Source of the DNA: Anaerolineae bacterium
Lineage (GTDB): Bacteria > Chloroflexota > Anaerolineae > Promineifilales > Promineifilaceae
Reading direction: 5' to 3'
Assembly: GCA_007123775.1 (NCBI GenBank)
Contig: SLGK01000088.1
Span: forward strand, 1-64,000
Length of the DNA stretch: 64,000 nucleotides
The translations under genes and the position numbers were made by a program. Each line of letters starts with the position of its first letter. Positions within the stretch are counted from its first letter, which is position 1. Below are positions 16,585-25,603 of this stretch, one piece after another. Below the pieces are notes generated by a model, which searched no databases, had not been told where the DNA came from, and was given only the letters and a program-made list of their open reading frames with translations.

Positions 16585-17283
16585 TTAGCCGCCCGCCAGG
16601 AAAATCGACATGGTGGCGAACGGTTCGCTGATAAACAAGGCCAGGCTGTGGGCCAGTATGACGGGGGTCAGGCTGCGCTTACCCCAGAGGAACAGCCCGG
16701 CCAAAATGAGGCCGTAAATCAAGCTGAAAACGAAAGCGAAGGGATCGAATCCCCAGATAGTATGGTAGAGGGCAAACAGCAGGGCTGACAAAGCGGCCTG
16801 CGACCAATTGGATAAATTGACGCGCCGCATCTGGTTCATCAGGTAGCCGCGCCCGACCAAATCTTCCAACAGGGCACCCAATGCAGCCAAAACGGCCGTT
16901 GCTAACCGCAGCCCGTTGATCTGACCCAAATCAATGTCCGGGTCAAACTGGAGGACGCTGCCCATCAGCAGAAAGCCCCAGGCCAGGCCGACCAACGCGC
17001 CAACCAAATTGGCCGACCAGCGAGACGGCCGTCCCAACCCCCAGTCATGTAGTTGTGCCCACAGGTTTGGGCTGTGTTCCAGCCGAAAAATGACGGCCAG
17101 AATCAGGGTGAAGGCGGTTATAAAAGCGAGGAGCAACAGGGGAACGGCCGTTTCTAATGGCAGTCGCTCCCCCAAGGCGGCCGGCAGCGGCCCAAAAATT
17201 GGACCAACGAGCAGCAGCAGCAAAACGGCCGTTATGCCTAAGCGCTGCCAAGTCTGACTTCTGGCAGTTTCGGTTGTATTCAT
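16585..17283 (-). CDS. CPBP-family intramembrane metalloprotease-like protein
   Basis: A 232-residue protein with about seven to eight helices. It has the CPBP (CAAX protease/bacteriocin-processing) motifs: ALLEDLVGRGYLMNQM (motif 1, usually EE-x3-R but here Glu-Asp), LFALYHTIWG (motif 2 with His) and VILAHSLAL (motif 3 with His). Family members cleave within membranes or act in bacteriocin self-immunity. The Glu-to-Asp change in motif 1 keeps an acid group, so activity is possible but not certain. A GGAG site precedes the ATG. It is the first gene of a four-gene minus-strand set ending with the two-component pair. Confidence 0.78.
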   Translation of the reverse strand: MNTTETARSQTWQRLGITAVLLLLLVGPIFGPLPAALGERLPLETAVPLLLLAFITAFTLILAVIFRLEHSPNLWAQLHDWGLGRPSRWSANLVGALVGLAWGFLLMGSVLQFDPDIDLGQINGLRLATAVLAALGALLEDLVGRGYLMNQMRRVNLSNWSQAALSALLFALYHTIWGFDPFAFVFSLIYGLILAGLFLWGKRSLTPVILAHSLALFISEPFATMSIFLAGG

Positions 17284-17299
17284 GCGTACACTCCATTTG

Positions 17300-17440
17300 T
17301 AATCTAATTCGGTTCTTTCGGATTCCGAGGGGTTGTTAAGCCGTAATGCGTAAAACCCTTCAACTGCGTTCAGGGCAAGTTGTAAAGCGTAACCAGAGAG
17401 ACTTCACGCATTACGTTTCACTCTGAATCTGTTGAAAACC
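17300..17440. repeat. intergenic word repeat, acgcattacgttt family
   Basis: Between the CPBP gene and the next minus-strand gene lies a 283-base gap. Its middle repeats the words ccgtaatgcgtaaaac and cacgcattacgtttcac in opposite senses, so they can pair. No gene was seen in the gap. Confidence 0.5.
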
Positions 17441-17566
17441 TATCAAGTGGAGTATAGACAACTGGCAGCGAGCTATCATCAAGCAAACTAACGGTTTGGC
17501 AATCAATCGAATGATGGATTGACTCTCCCTAAACGATATGATGCTTGACAGTCGGCACGAACAGGG

Positions 17567-18754
17567 TTACTTGACCAGCTTCATCTGTTGCGCGAATTGC
17601 TGTACGCGATCTGGTTGCCAATGGCCGTTTTCTTGGAGCAATGCTTGATAATCGACTATCAACTTCTCAGAAACGTTTGCCCAACTGAGCGCCTCGGCAT
17701 GAGAACGGCCGTTACGCCCCAATTGCCGCGCCCATTCCCGATCGGCCAATAGACGTTGGACGGCCGCAATAAAGGCTGCCTGATCGTCGGCATCGAACAG
17801 CAGACCGTGCACACCATCCCGCGTGAAATCCAGCAGGCCGCCGGAGCGAGGGGCAATGACGGGCAAGCCAGACGACATCGCTTCCAATACCACGTTGCCA
17901 AACGTTTCATGGGGCGAGGGGAAAACGAAAAGGTCGGCGGCGGCATAGGCCTGGGCCAGCGCTTCGCCGCGCAGGTAGCCGGTAAAAACGACCGGTAGTC
18001 CGCTCATCTGCTTGGTCAACGGCCGTCGCGCCGGACCGTCACCCACAATTGCCAGGCGTGCGTCAGGCAGAGCAGCCATTAGCGGTCGCAGCCAATCTAC
18101 CCGCTTTTCCCAAGAGACGCGGCCGACGAAGAGCAGGATAGGCTTGTCGCGTTCACCGTCAGACAGTTTTTCACGCCAGACGGCCGTTCGTTTGTCAGGA
18201 TGGAACCGGCGGCTGTCTACCCCGTGCGACCAGACCTTGACCCGTTTAATGCGCTGCTCACGCAACTGCTGCGCCGTTTCCTGCGACGGGCAAAAGTTCA
18301 AGTCGGCCAGATTGTGCGTCAGGCGCAGACCGGCCCAGATGGGCCGGGCCAGGGCACTGAAACCCCAATCACAGGCAAAACCGGCCACGTCGGTGTGAAA
18401 GGAGGCGACGGCCGGTACCTGGAGCCGGCGTGCCTGCCAGAGACCGGCCAGGCCCAGCGTAACCGGGTTGACAACGTGGATGAGGTGGGGGCCAAAGGCG
18501 CGTAGCTGGCGACCCAGCCGCCAGTCAGGTAGGGCCAGGCGCACTTCCGGATAGAAGGGCAAGGGTAAACCGGGATAGCGAACAATCCGGGTGGCAGCAT
18601 ATTGGGTCACATTCTCTTCAGATCGGCCGCTGCGTGGCGTGAATAAAAGGCTTTCATGGCCTTCAGCCGCCAGATAGTCAAGTAAATGGCACAGGGTATT
18701 AACGATGCCGTCTACTTTGGGCAAGAACGTTTCACTAAAAAAGGCAATTCGCAT
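17567..18754 (-). CDS. glycosyltransferase, GT4 (mannosyltransferase-like)
   Basis: A 395-residue GT-B enzyme close to the MgtA/PimB'-like group. Seen: the N-terminal FFSETFLPKVDGIVNTL (residues 5-21), a SFHTDVAGFA segment near residue 120, LLFVGRVSWEKRVDWL near residue 210 and PSPHETFGNVVLEAMSSGLPVIA near residue 290 with the donor-binding acidic pair. Relatives mannosylate or glucosylate glycolipids at the membrane face. It lies 4 bases after a PAP2-like membrane protein, so the two probably act on the same lipid. The ATG at 18754 matches the family start; a longer frame gives an implausible leader. Confidence 0.87.
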   Translation of the reverse strand: MRIAFFSETFLPKVDGIVNTLCHLLDYLAAEGHESLLFTPRSGRSEENVTQYAATRIVRYPGLPLPFYPEVRLALPDWRLGRQLRAFGPHLIHVVNPVTLGLAGLWQARRLQVPAVASFHTDVAGFACDWGFSALARPIWAGLRLTHNLADLNFCPSQETAQQLREQRIKRVKVWSHGVDSRRFHPDKRTAVWREKLSDGERDKPILLFVGRVSWEKRVDWLRPLMAALPDARLAIVGDGPARRPLTKQMSGLPVVFTGYLRGEALAQAYAAADLFVFPSPHETFGNVVLEAMSSGLPVIAPRSGGLLDFTRDGVHGLLFDADDQAAFIAAVQRLLADREWARQLGRNGRSHAEALSWANVSEKLIVDYQALLQENGHWQPDRVQQFAQQMKLVK

Positions 18755-18758
18755 CAAT

Positions 18759-19403
18759 TTATACTCCGTAGAATTGCCAGACGAGCAGGCAAGCCAGAGT
18801 ACCCAACAGCGTCCCGGCAAGGGTCTGGTTGGTGGTGTGGCGACCCAGGCGAACTCGTGACCAGGCCACCAGGAAGATGAGCGGCAAGGCCAGCCATAGG
18901 AGGAACACACTTCCGGTAATGGCCCACCAGAGCGTTGTCAGGCTGGCAACGGCCGTTGTGTGCAGGCTAATCTTCCAAAACAGGGTTATGAGTACAAAAA
19001 TAGCACCCTGGCAGAGGTGCAATAGGGCAAAAGCCAACAACAGGCGGGGCGCATCTGCCCGCTGTAATGCCAGCCAGCCCGCCAGCAAACCCAACCAGGC
19101 CAGCAGCATGGGCGCAATTCGTTCCTGGCGTACGCTCAAATCAAAGTCGCTGACCCAGCCCCGCCGTTTGAGCCAGGCAATAAACAGGAGGGGTGTCAGG
19201 AGCACAAAGGCGGCGTACCAACCGGCAAGCAATCGGGTTTCCGGAGAAGGTAAATGAACGACAATAAGGATAACGGCCGTTAACAAAGTCAGCGGTGGGC
19301 TAAATAGGATAGAGACGTAATGCGCGGTTCGATGACGCCAATCGGCACGAGGCTGGAGTGCTAGGCCATCGGGCACGGAATGCTTGGTGTGGGGTAGGTC
19401 CAT
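18759..19403 (-). CDS. PAP2-superfamily-like membrane protein with altered active site
   Basis: A 214-residue membrane protein with about six helices, laid out like small PAP2-type lipid phosphatases. The motifs are degenerate: the first is SVRQERIAP, the second KISLHTTA with a His, and the third SRVRLGRHTTNQTLAG, where the usual H-x3-D has become His-x3-Gln. It may still bind a lipid phosphate or have a changed activity. It is translated just before a GT4 glycosyltransferase. The start at 19403 follows an AAAAGGAAAAG site and gives a short hydrophilic N-terminus. Confidence 0.65.
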   Translation of the reverse strand: MDLPHTKHSVPDGLALQPRADWRHRTAHYVSILFSPPLTLLTAVILIVVHLPSPETRLLAGWYAAFVLLTPLLFIAWLKRRGWVSDFDLSVRQERIAPMLLAWLGLLAGWLALQRADAPRLLLAFALLHLCQGAIFVLITLFWKISLHTTAVASLTTLWWAITGSVFLLWLALPLIFLVAWSRVRLGRHTTNQTLAGTLLGTLACLLVWQFYGV

Positions 19404-19659
19404 CACTTTTCCTTTTCGTAACTTCCAAGTTAGCCTGGGAATTCCATCCCCAAGCCATTGGCAAACGGAATTCGACAGTGTCAAAGTAGTTACTGATCTA
19501 ACAATAAGCGAGTTGATTTAACGGGCATTGAAAAACTTGTTAAGGTTGGGCTAAAGGTTTGTTAAAGTTACGCTTTAATTAACTTTTAACAGACCCTTAT
19601 CCCTTCCTTAATTCTCTGTTGAAGCGAAGTTAAACGAAGCAGCTTATCCTTTGGTTAAG
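19404..19659. other. divergent intergenic region
   Basis: Promoters for the minus-strand glycosyltransferase pair and the long plus-strand sugar cluster should lie here, but no clear box pair was found. The stretch 19495-19620 is AT-rich with repeated TTAA and GTTAA. It contains, inverted, the element shared with 8574-8595 (at 19434-19455). Confidence 0.4.
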
Positions 19660-20379
19660 ATGTCGTACACACTGACCATTATCCTGCCTACACAAAATGA
19701 AGCCCGGAATATTGGCTCATTCCTCGCTTCCCTCCCCCCCGACCTGCCGCTCATTGTGGTAGATGACAGCAATGATGAGACACCCCAACTCATCAACAGA
19801 TTGAGACCTTACCGGACACGTGTCTTGCGCCAGCGTAGTACCATCAGCCAGGCACGCCAAATAGGGGCCGCTGCCGCTACTACTCCCTGGTTCTTATTTA
19901 CCGACGCCGACGTTTCCTTCGCCCCCGATTATTTCAACCTGCTGCCAGCTTATCTGAATGGGGAAACGGCCGTTTTGTACGGCCCTAAATTATCCCAGGG
20001 GCCGTTCCCCCATTACTACCGCTGGTTTACACGCGGCCAGAAACTGGCCGATTTCTGCGGCATTCCGGCCGCTTCCGGCTCTAATCTACTCATCCGACGC
20101 GACGCTTTTAGGGCAGTGGGCGGCTTTGACCTGGATTTGACCTGCAACGAAGACTCGGAAATTGCCTGGCGCATCCAGCGCCAGGGCTACAACGTTCGTT
20201 TTCTACCCCAATTGATTGTTTACGCCCGCGACCAGCGGCGCTTGGCGCGTCAGGGTCAACTGGGCAAACTGGCCCATTCCACGCTGCGTTGCCTCCTGTT
20301 GTATACCGGCCTGCTGCCTCGCGCTTGGCGACGGCATGACTGGGGCTATTGGACGAAAGACGACCGTATCAAAATTTAA
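19660..20379 (+). CDS. glycosyltransferase family 2
   Basis: A 239-residue GT-A enzyme. It has the GT2 start TIILPTQNEARNIGSFLASL, the first acidic motif VVDDSND (near residue 40), the metal-binding DADVSF (near residue 86) and CNEDSEIAWRIQRQG near residue 168 as the catalytic-base region. It should add one sugar to a growing surface glycan. First gene of the long plus-strand sugar cluster. The next gene begins two bases after its stop. The ATG at 19660 was chosen over a TTG nine bases upstream. Confidence 0.87.
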   Translation: MSYTLTIILPTQNEARNIGSFLASLPPDLPLIVVDDSNDETPQLINRLRPYRTRVLRQRSTISQARQIGAAAATTPWFLFTDADVSFAPDYFNLLPAYLNGETAVLYGPKLSQGPFPHYYRWFTRGQKLADFCGIPAASGSNLLIRRDAFRAVGGFDLDLTCNEDSEIAWRIQRQGYNVRFLPQLIVYARDQRRLARQGQLGKLAHSTLRCLLLYTGLLPRAWRRHDWGYWTKDDRIKI

Positions 20380-20381
20380 CC

Positions 20382-21509
20382 ATGACTAAAAAGAAAATTC
20401 TCTTCGTCGGCGGCTCGCTCAACCAGACTCAAATGGTCCACGCCACGGCCGTTCACCTTCAGGCCGATTACGATTGTTACTTCACCCCTTTTTATGGGGA
20501 TCCCCCCTACGACTGGTTAGCCCGGCTGGGGCTGCTAAACTTCACGATCTTTGGCGGCCGTTTCCGGGTGATGACCGAAACCTACCTGGCCGAACACGAA
20601 CTGGCGGTGGATTTTCGGGGCCAGGCCAGCGATCCCTATGACCTGTACGTGATCACCACCGACCTCATTGTGCCCAAAAATATACGCGGTCGTAACACCA
20701 TCTTGATCCAAGAGGGCATGACCGACCCAGAAGACTGGACGTACCGCCTGGTCCGCCGTTTTGGGCTGCCCCGTTACCTGGCCAGCACCGCTGCTAACGG
20801 CCTCTCCCAGGAGTATGACTATTTTTGCGTGGCCTCTCCTGGCTACCGCGACTTTTTTGCTGCCAAAGGCATCGACCGGCGCAAACTGATCGTCACCGGC
20901 ATTCCAAACTTCGACAACTGTGCCCAATTTTACGCCAACGATTTCCCCTACCGAAACTACGTATTGGTGGCCACTTCCGACGCTCGCGAAACCTTTAGGC
21001 GGGATGATCGGGCGGGCTTTATCCGTAAGGCGCTGGCTATTGCCCACGGCCGTCCCCTCATCTTCAAGCTGCACCCCAACGAAAATCAGGCGCGGGCCAG
21101 CCGGGAAATTCGCGCCCTGGCCCCCCACGCCCTCATTTTGACCGAGGGCGACATCGGCCCCATGATCGCCAACTGTGACGTGTTAATCACCCAATACTCT
21201 ACCGTCTCTTACGTTGGCCTGGCTTTGGGCAAAGAAGTACATTCCTATTTTGACGTGGAGATGCTGCGCCGTTTAACCCCGGTGCAGAATGGCGGGGCGT
21301 CGGGAGGCAACATCGCGGCCGTTTGCCGGGCGGTGCTTGAGTCCCAGCCGGTCCCGTCCGAGAGCGAGCTTGACCTGGGCCAGGCACGACCTTATTCAGC
21401 GGTCTCAGCCAACGGCCGTTCCCCGGCAAAAAAACCGCAGCCAAACGGGCGTATACCGGCGCGGGGGGCGGCGCATTTGGCCCGGTTACGCCAGGAAGGT
21501 GGCCAATGA
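20382..21509 (+). CDS. CDP-glycerol glycerophosphotransferase / capsule polysaccharide export-like protein
   Basis: A 375-residue GT-B-like protein. It starts with KKILFVGGSLNQTQMVHAT and has a late IFKLHPNEN followed by TEGDIGPMIANCDVLITQYSTVSYVGLALGKEV (positions about 225-285), the pattern of CDP-glycerol glycerophosphotransferases and capsule-modifying transferases. The last 60 residues are rich in Arg, Pro and Gly and look disordered. It probably adds a phospho-group or sugar to the glycan. Coupled on both sides: two bases after the GT2 stop, and its own stop overlaps the next start by four bases. Confidence 0.7.
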   Translation: MTKKKILFVGGSLNQTQMVHATAVHLQADYDCYFTPFYGDPPYDWLARLGLLNFTIFGGRFRVMTETYLAEHELAVDFRGQASDPYDLYVITTDLIVPKNIRGRNTILIQEGMTDPEDWTYRLVRRFGLPRYLASTAANGLSQEYDYFCVASPGYRDFFAAKGIDRRKLIVTGIPNFDNCAQFYANDFPYRNYVLVATSDARETFRRDDRAGFIRKALAIAHGRPLIFKLHPNENQARASREIRALAPHALILTEGDIGPMIANCDVLITQYSTVSYVGLALGKEVHSYFDVEMLRRLTPVQNGGASGGNIAAVCRAVLESQPVPSESELDLGQARPYSAVSANGRSPAKKPQPNGRIPARGAAHLARLRQEGGQ

Positions 21510-22324
21510 GCGCGAAGCAATCGCCTCGCGTCGTCACCATCGTTCAGGCACGCACCGCTTCTTCGCGGCTGCCGGGCAAGGTATTACGGCCGTTGCTGGA
21601 CCAACCGCTGCTCATTCGCATGGTCGAGCGTGTACAGGCGGCCCGTCTGGTTGGGGTCGTCGTCGTGGCCACCACCACCGATTGCCGCGATGACGTCATT
21701 AAATTGATCTGCCAGTGGCAAGAGTACCACTGTTATCGCGGCCACCCGACCGACCTGTTAGACCGTCATTACCAGGCGGCCCGCCAATTCCAGGCCGACG
21801 TGGTGGTCAAAATCCCTTCCGACTGCCCTTTGATTGATCCGGCCGTGATTGATCGGGTGCTAGGCACCTACCTGGATAACCCCGACGCCTACGATTACGT
21901 CAGTAATTTACACCCGGCCACCTATCCCGACGGCAACGACGTGGAAGTGATGCGTATGAGCGCCCTGGAAACGGCCTGGCGTGAGGCAACGCAAGATTTT
22001 GAGAGGGAACACACCACCCCCTTTTTGTGGGAACGGCCGTATCGCTTCCGCCTGGGCAACGTGATCTGGGAAACAGGCCTCAATTACGCCGACTCCCATC
22101 GTTGGACCATTGATTACCCCGAAGATTACGACTTTATCAACGCCGTTTACAGTATTCTTTACCCGCGCCAGGCCGATTTTGACCTGTACGACATCCTGGC
22201 CTTGCTGAACGAAAAACCGGAACTGCAAACCATCAATCGCCACTACGCTGGCGTCAACTGGTATCGTCGCCACTTAGCCGATTTACATAACATCCACGGC
22301 GAGAGGAGCTTTTTGGCAATTTAG
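21506..22324 (+). CDS. SpsF-like / acylneuraminate cytidylyltransferase family protein
   Basis: A 272-residue nucleotidyltransferase. The N-terminal signature VVTIVQARTASSRLPGKVL (residues 9-27) is the nucleotide-binding loop of the CMP-NeuAc/CMP-Kdo synthetase family; KIPSDCPLIDPAVID near residue 108 and the WTIDYPEDYDFI segment near residue 200 match the SpsF branch. It should activate a keto-sugar acid as its CMP derivative before transfer. Together with the NeuB-like synthase and KdsC-like phosphatase downstream this is the core of a nonulosonate-type pathway. Its start overlaps the previous stop (ATGA). Confidence 0.85.
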   Translation: MSAKQSPRVVTIVQARTASSRLPGKVLRPLLDQPLLIRMVERVQAARLVGVVVVATTTDCRDDVIKLICQWQEYHCYRGHPTDLLDRHYQAARQFQADVVVKIPSDCPLIDPAVIDRVLGTYLDNPDAYDYVSNLHPATYPDGNDVEVMRMSALETAWREATQDFEREHTTPFLWERPYRFRLGNVIWETGLNYADSHRWTIDYPEDYDFINAVYSILYPRQADFDLYDILALLNEKPELQTINRHYAGVNWYRRHLADLHNIHGERSFLAI

Positions 22325-22339
22325 ACGGATTAGATAACT

Positions 22340-23200
22340 ATGCTGCAACAAACTGATTGGGACCTATGTCAGACCACTGCCTTACGCGTCCGCGAACACA
22401 TCATCCGCCTGGCAACCAACGGCGGCTGCTTTGTCGGCGCGTCCCTCTCCTGCGTGGACCTGCTCGTTTACCTGTATACCCAATACCTCAATATCCACCA
22501 GGAGAATCTGGCCGACCCGCAGCGGGATTACCTGTTTCTTTCTAAAGGCCACGACGTACCGGCTCTGTACGGCCTCTTTGTGGAACTGGGCTGGCTGGCC
22601 CCGGAACGGCTGCAAAATCATTTGCAGACCAACGACGACATTTATTGGCATCCCAACCGAGCCATTCCGGGAGTGGAGTTTCATTCGGGGTCGCTGGGCC
22701 ACCTGCTGCCGGTAGCGGTAGGCGTGGCTCTGGACTGCAAACTGCGCGGCCAGAACAACCGGGTGTTGGTGATGACCGGCGACGGCGAGCTGAATGAAGG
22801 CTCAAATTGGGAAGCGCTGCTGGTGGCCAGAGCCTACCGGTTAAACAACTTGACGGTCATCGTAGACCGCAATCGCTTTCAGGCCAACCTGGCTACCGAA
22901 TCGCTCATTCCGCTAGAACCGCTGGCGAAAAAATTCAAGGCCTTCGGCGCAGTGCCGCTGTGGGTGGATGGGCATAATTTCTGGGCGCTGGACGAAACGT
23001 TCGAGATGCTGCCTCTGGAAAAAGACCGCCCCAGCATCATCCTGGCCCAAACGACGCGGGGGAAGGGCGTCCCCAGCCTGGAGAATCGGGCCGACCGCTG
23101 GTTTTGCAACTTCACGGCTGCCGAAGTCGAAGATCTGCTGGCCGAATTACACGGCCAACATACGGCCGTTTTGACCTCTGCGCCCCAGGTAGTCAGGTGA
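22340..23200 (+). CDS. transketolase-like subunit, N-terminal (thiamine diphosphate-binding)
   Basis: A 286-residue protein equal to the first domain of transketolase. It has GHDVPALYGLF, SGSLGHLLPVAVGVALDCKL (the SLG...G stretch) and GDGELNEGSNWEALLVARAYRLNNLTVIVDRN, the complete GDG...N motif that binds Mg2+ and the cofactor pyrophosphate. The matching second half is the next gene, so the enzyme is a two-subunit transketolase. Such split pairs inside glycan loci are usually dedicated to making an unusual sugar rather than to central metabolism (inference). The intergenic space before it is 15 bases. Confidence 0.88.
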   Translation: MLQQTDWDLCQTTALRVREHIIRLATNGGCFVGASLSCVDLLVYLYTQYLNIHQENLADPQRDYLFLSKGHDVPALYGLFVELGWLAPERLQNHLQTNDDIYWHPNRAIPGVEFHSGSLGHLLPVAVGVALDCKLRGQNNRVLVMTGDGELNEGSNWEALLVARAYRLNNLTVIVDRNRFQANLATESLIPLEPLAKKFKAFGAVPLWVDGHNFWALDETFEMLPLEKDRPSIILAQTTRGKGVPSLENRADRWFCNFTAAEVEDLLAELHGQHTAVLTSAPQVVR

Positions 23201-23208
23201 GGGAATTT

Positions 23209-24111
23209 ATGACATACGAAGAGGCTCTGCGCGATATTGTTTTAGCCGACGAACGGTACATGGTCCTGACGGCCGAAAATCGGGCCGCCATTCGCAATCT
23301 GCCCGGTCTCTTGAACGGCCGTTTCGTAGACACCGGCATTACCGAGCAGGCGATGATCGGGATGGCCGCTGGCCTGGCCCTACGCGGGCGCATCCCCGTT
23401 GCCCACGCCCTGGCCACCTTTTTGACCATGCGTGCCTTTGAATTTATCCGCAGCGACGTGGGTATTGCCGCCCTGCCGGTCAAGCTGGTAGGTGGCGTAC
23501 CCGGCTTTCTCTCTGATGGCAACGGCCCCACCCATCAGGCGTTGGAAGACGTGGCCCTGATGCGTGGCATTCCTCCCCTGGGCGTCTTTTGCCCGGCGGA
23601 CGAGGCTGACCTGGTATGCGGTTTAGCGACGGTGTTGGCTGACGAACGGCCGTTTTACATCCGCCATATCGCCCGGCCGGCCGTTGTGGACCACGCTCCA
23701 TTTGCCATCGGCCGGGCTGAAGAAATTCTCGCCGGCACAGATGTGGCCATTCTGGTCTACGGCTTCCTTTTTACTGAAGCCTACCGGGCGGCGCAGCTTT
23801 TGCAGAAGCAGGGCCTGTCGGTGCGACTATTGAATATGCGCACCCTCAAGCCGGTGGACGAAACGGCCGTTTTACAGGCTGCTCGCGAAACGAAACTACT
23901 GGTCACCATCGAAGACCATTTTCTAACCGGCGGCCTCTTTAGCATCGTGAGCGAGTTATTGGTGCGAGTGGGCCAAACGGCGAGTGTGCTGCCCATCGCC
24001 CTGGAAAATCGCTGGTTTAAACCGGCCCGCCTGGATGACGTGTTAGCCTACGAAGGCTTCACCCCGCCCCAGTTAGCCGAGAAAATTATGAAGAAATTGG
24101 ACACAAATTGA
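23209..24111 (+). CDS. transketolase-like subunit, C-terminal (pyrimidine-binding)
   Basis: A 300-residue partner of the preceding subunit. The pyrimidine-binding domain has FVDTGITEQAMIGMAAGLAL with the cofactor-activating Glu, followed by FLTMRAFEFIRSDVG. The C-terminal transketolase domain contains DVAILVYGFLFTEAYRAAQLL and ETKLLVTIEDHFLTGG. The ATG at 23209 follows the stop of the first subunit by 8 bases and has a GTGAGGG site. Two domains in two chains is the same division seen in archaeal transketolases and E1-type complexes. The reaction likely moves a two-carbon unit to build or cut the sugar skeleton. Confidence 0.87.
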   Translation: MTYEEALRDIVLADERYMVLTAENRAAIRNLPGLLNGRFVDTGITEQAMIGMAAGLALRGRIPVAHALATFLTMRAFEFIRSDVGIAALPVKLVGGVPGFLSDGNGPTHQALEDVALMRGIPPLGVFCPADEADLVCGLATVLADERPFYIRHIARPAVVDHAPFAIGRAEEILAGTDVAILVYGFLFTEAYRAAQLLQKQGLSVRLLNMRTLKPVDETAVLQAARETKLLVTIEDHFLTGGLFSIVSELLVRVGQTASVLPIALENRWFKPARLDDVLAYEGFTPPQLAEKIMKKLDTN

Positions 24112-24232
24112 AAGTGACGGATGACCGACGACGGATGACGGAGAGTGATCGCCCTTCCGTCACTTTGACTTTGACAAGCTCCGTGCCGGCTCTCGGTCGT
24201 TCGTCCTCCGTCCTCCGTCCTATTTGCGAGGA
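24111..24232 (+). repeat. intergenic word repeat with hairpin, gtcatccgt family
   Basis: A perfect 11-base stem, aaagtgacgga (24111-24121) with tccgtcacttt (24156-24166), encloses cgacggatgac words. A second block of gtcctccgtcctccgtc words follows up to the GAGGAG ribosome site of the next gene. It begins at the last codon of the transketolase subunit. Confidence 0.6.
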
Positions 24233-24240
24233 GAAACACT

Positions 24241-25578
24241 ATGCCCAATACCGTTCACTTTAACGACAACTACCCCCTGATCAGCCAGTCCGATGCCCTC
24301 TATGCGCGGGCGGCAGGGCTGATTCCGGCTTACACACAAACGCTGGCCAAAGGACCAACCCAGTACGTCGCCGGCGTGGCCCCCAAATATTTGCAGCGCG
24401 GCCAGGGGGCGCGGGTGTGGGACGTGGACGGCAACGAATACATTGATTTTAACGCCGGCATCGGTCCCATCTCCCTCGGCTACAACGACGAAGCGGTCAA
24501 CGCCGCCATTGTGGCCCAACTCAACGACGGCATTACCTTCTCCCTGGTGCATCCGCTGGAAGTAGAGGTGGCCGAACTGGTTCGCACCCATGTACCGGGA
24601 GCCGAAGCGGTGCGCTATAGCAAGACGGGCGCGGAAGTGACCAGCGCCGCCGTGCGTCTGGCCCGCGCCTACACCGGCCGAGACAAAATTCTCTGCTGCG
24701 GCTATCACGGCTGGCACGATTGGTACATTGGCGTGACGGCGCGAGATTGGGGGGTGCCAACGGCCGTTAAGGACCTTACCCACACCTTCGCCTACAACGA
24801 CCTGGACTCCCTCACGGCCGCGTTAGACGAGGACACGGCGGCCGTCATTCTGGAGCCAATGACCTTTGATTTTCCCCAAGACAATTTTCTGCACCAGGTC
24901 CGAGAGGCGTGCGACGCCAACGGCACGCTGCTCATTTTTGACGAGATGTGGACCGGCTTTCGCTGGGCGGTCGGCGGAGCGCAGGCATATTTTGGCGTCA
25001 CGGCCGATCTCGCCTGTTTCTCCAAAGCCATTGCCAACGGGATGCCTCTGGCCGTCCTTACCGGCCGCGGCGACGTCATGGCCCTGCTGGATGAAGAGGT
25101 GTTTTTCTTCTCCACCTTTGGCGGCGAAGCCCTGTCTCTGGCCGCAGCCAAAGCCACCATTCAGGTAATGGTGGAACAGGACGTGCCCGCTTACCTGGCG
25201 GCACAGGGGCAAAAATTAATCGAGGGCTACAACCAGTTGGCGCAGGAATTGGCTTTTAACGAGTACACCTATTGTAAAGGGCATCCGGCCCGTTCGATGG
25301 TCGTCTTTGAGCCAGCGGCCGGCGACCCGCTGCTACTCAAATCGCTGCTGCAGCAGGAGCTAATCCGGCGCGGCATCCTCTGGTCGGGCTTTCACAACAT
25401 CTGCTACAGCCACACCGATGAGGAAATCGCCTATACCCTGGCGGCCTACGCCGAGACGCTGCCGCTATTGGTTGAAGCCATCGCCCGGAATGACGTTGCC
25501 CAACGGCTGCGCGGCCGGCCGGTCCAGCCCGTTTTCCGCAAGACGAGTGATTTTAATACGCGGCCGCAGAAAAGATGA
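24241..25578 (+). CDS. class-III aminotransferase, glutamate-1-semialdehyde-aminomutase-like
   Basis: A 445-residue PLP enzyme. Seen: RVWDVDGNEYIDFNAGIGPISLGYND near residue 60, the YHGWHDWYIG segment near residue 158, LLIFDEMWTGFR with the cofactor Asp near residue 232, and FSKAIANGMPLAVLTGR with the Schiff-base Lys near residue 260. It should transfer an amino group onto a keto or aldehyde sugar. The haem-pathway function of true HemL is unlikely given the neighbours (transketolase pair, SDR, NeuB). This type recurs in sugar islands with split transketolases. Strong GAGGAG site before the ATG. Confidence 0.87.
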   Translation: MPNTVHFNDNYPLISQSDALYARAAGLIPAYTQTLAKGPTQYVAGVAPKYLQRGQGARVWDVDGNEYIDFNAGIGPISLGYNDEAVNAAIVAQLNDGITFSLVHPLEVEVAELVRTHVPGAEAVRYSKTGAEVTSAAVRLARAYTGRDKILCCGYHGWHDWYIGVTARDWGVPTAVKDLTHTFAYNDLDSLTAALDEDTAAVILEPMTFDFPQDNFLHQVREACDANGTLLIFDEMWTGFRWAVGGAQAYFGVTADLACFSKAIANGMPLAVLTGRGDVMALLDEEVFFFSTFGGEALSLAAAKATIQVMVEQDVPAYLAAQGQKLIEGYNQLAQELAFNEYTYCKGHPARSMVVFEPAAGDPLLLKSLLQQELIRRGILWSGFHNICYSHTDEEIAYTLAAYAETLPLLVEAIARNDVAQRLRGRPVQPVFRKTSDFNTRPQKR

Positions 25579-25603
25579 ACGTAATTGGTAATTGGTGATT
25601 CGC

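Noticed and set aside
24241-25578. hemL (glutamate-1-semialdehyde aminomutase of haem synthesis)
   Set aside because: The family match is real, but the context (transketolase, SDR, NeuB, SpsF) indicates a sugar aminotransferase, and no other haem gene is near.
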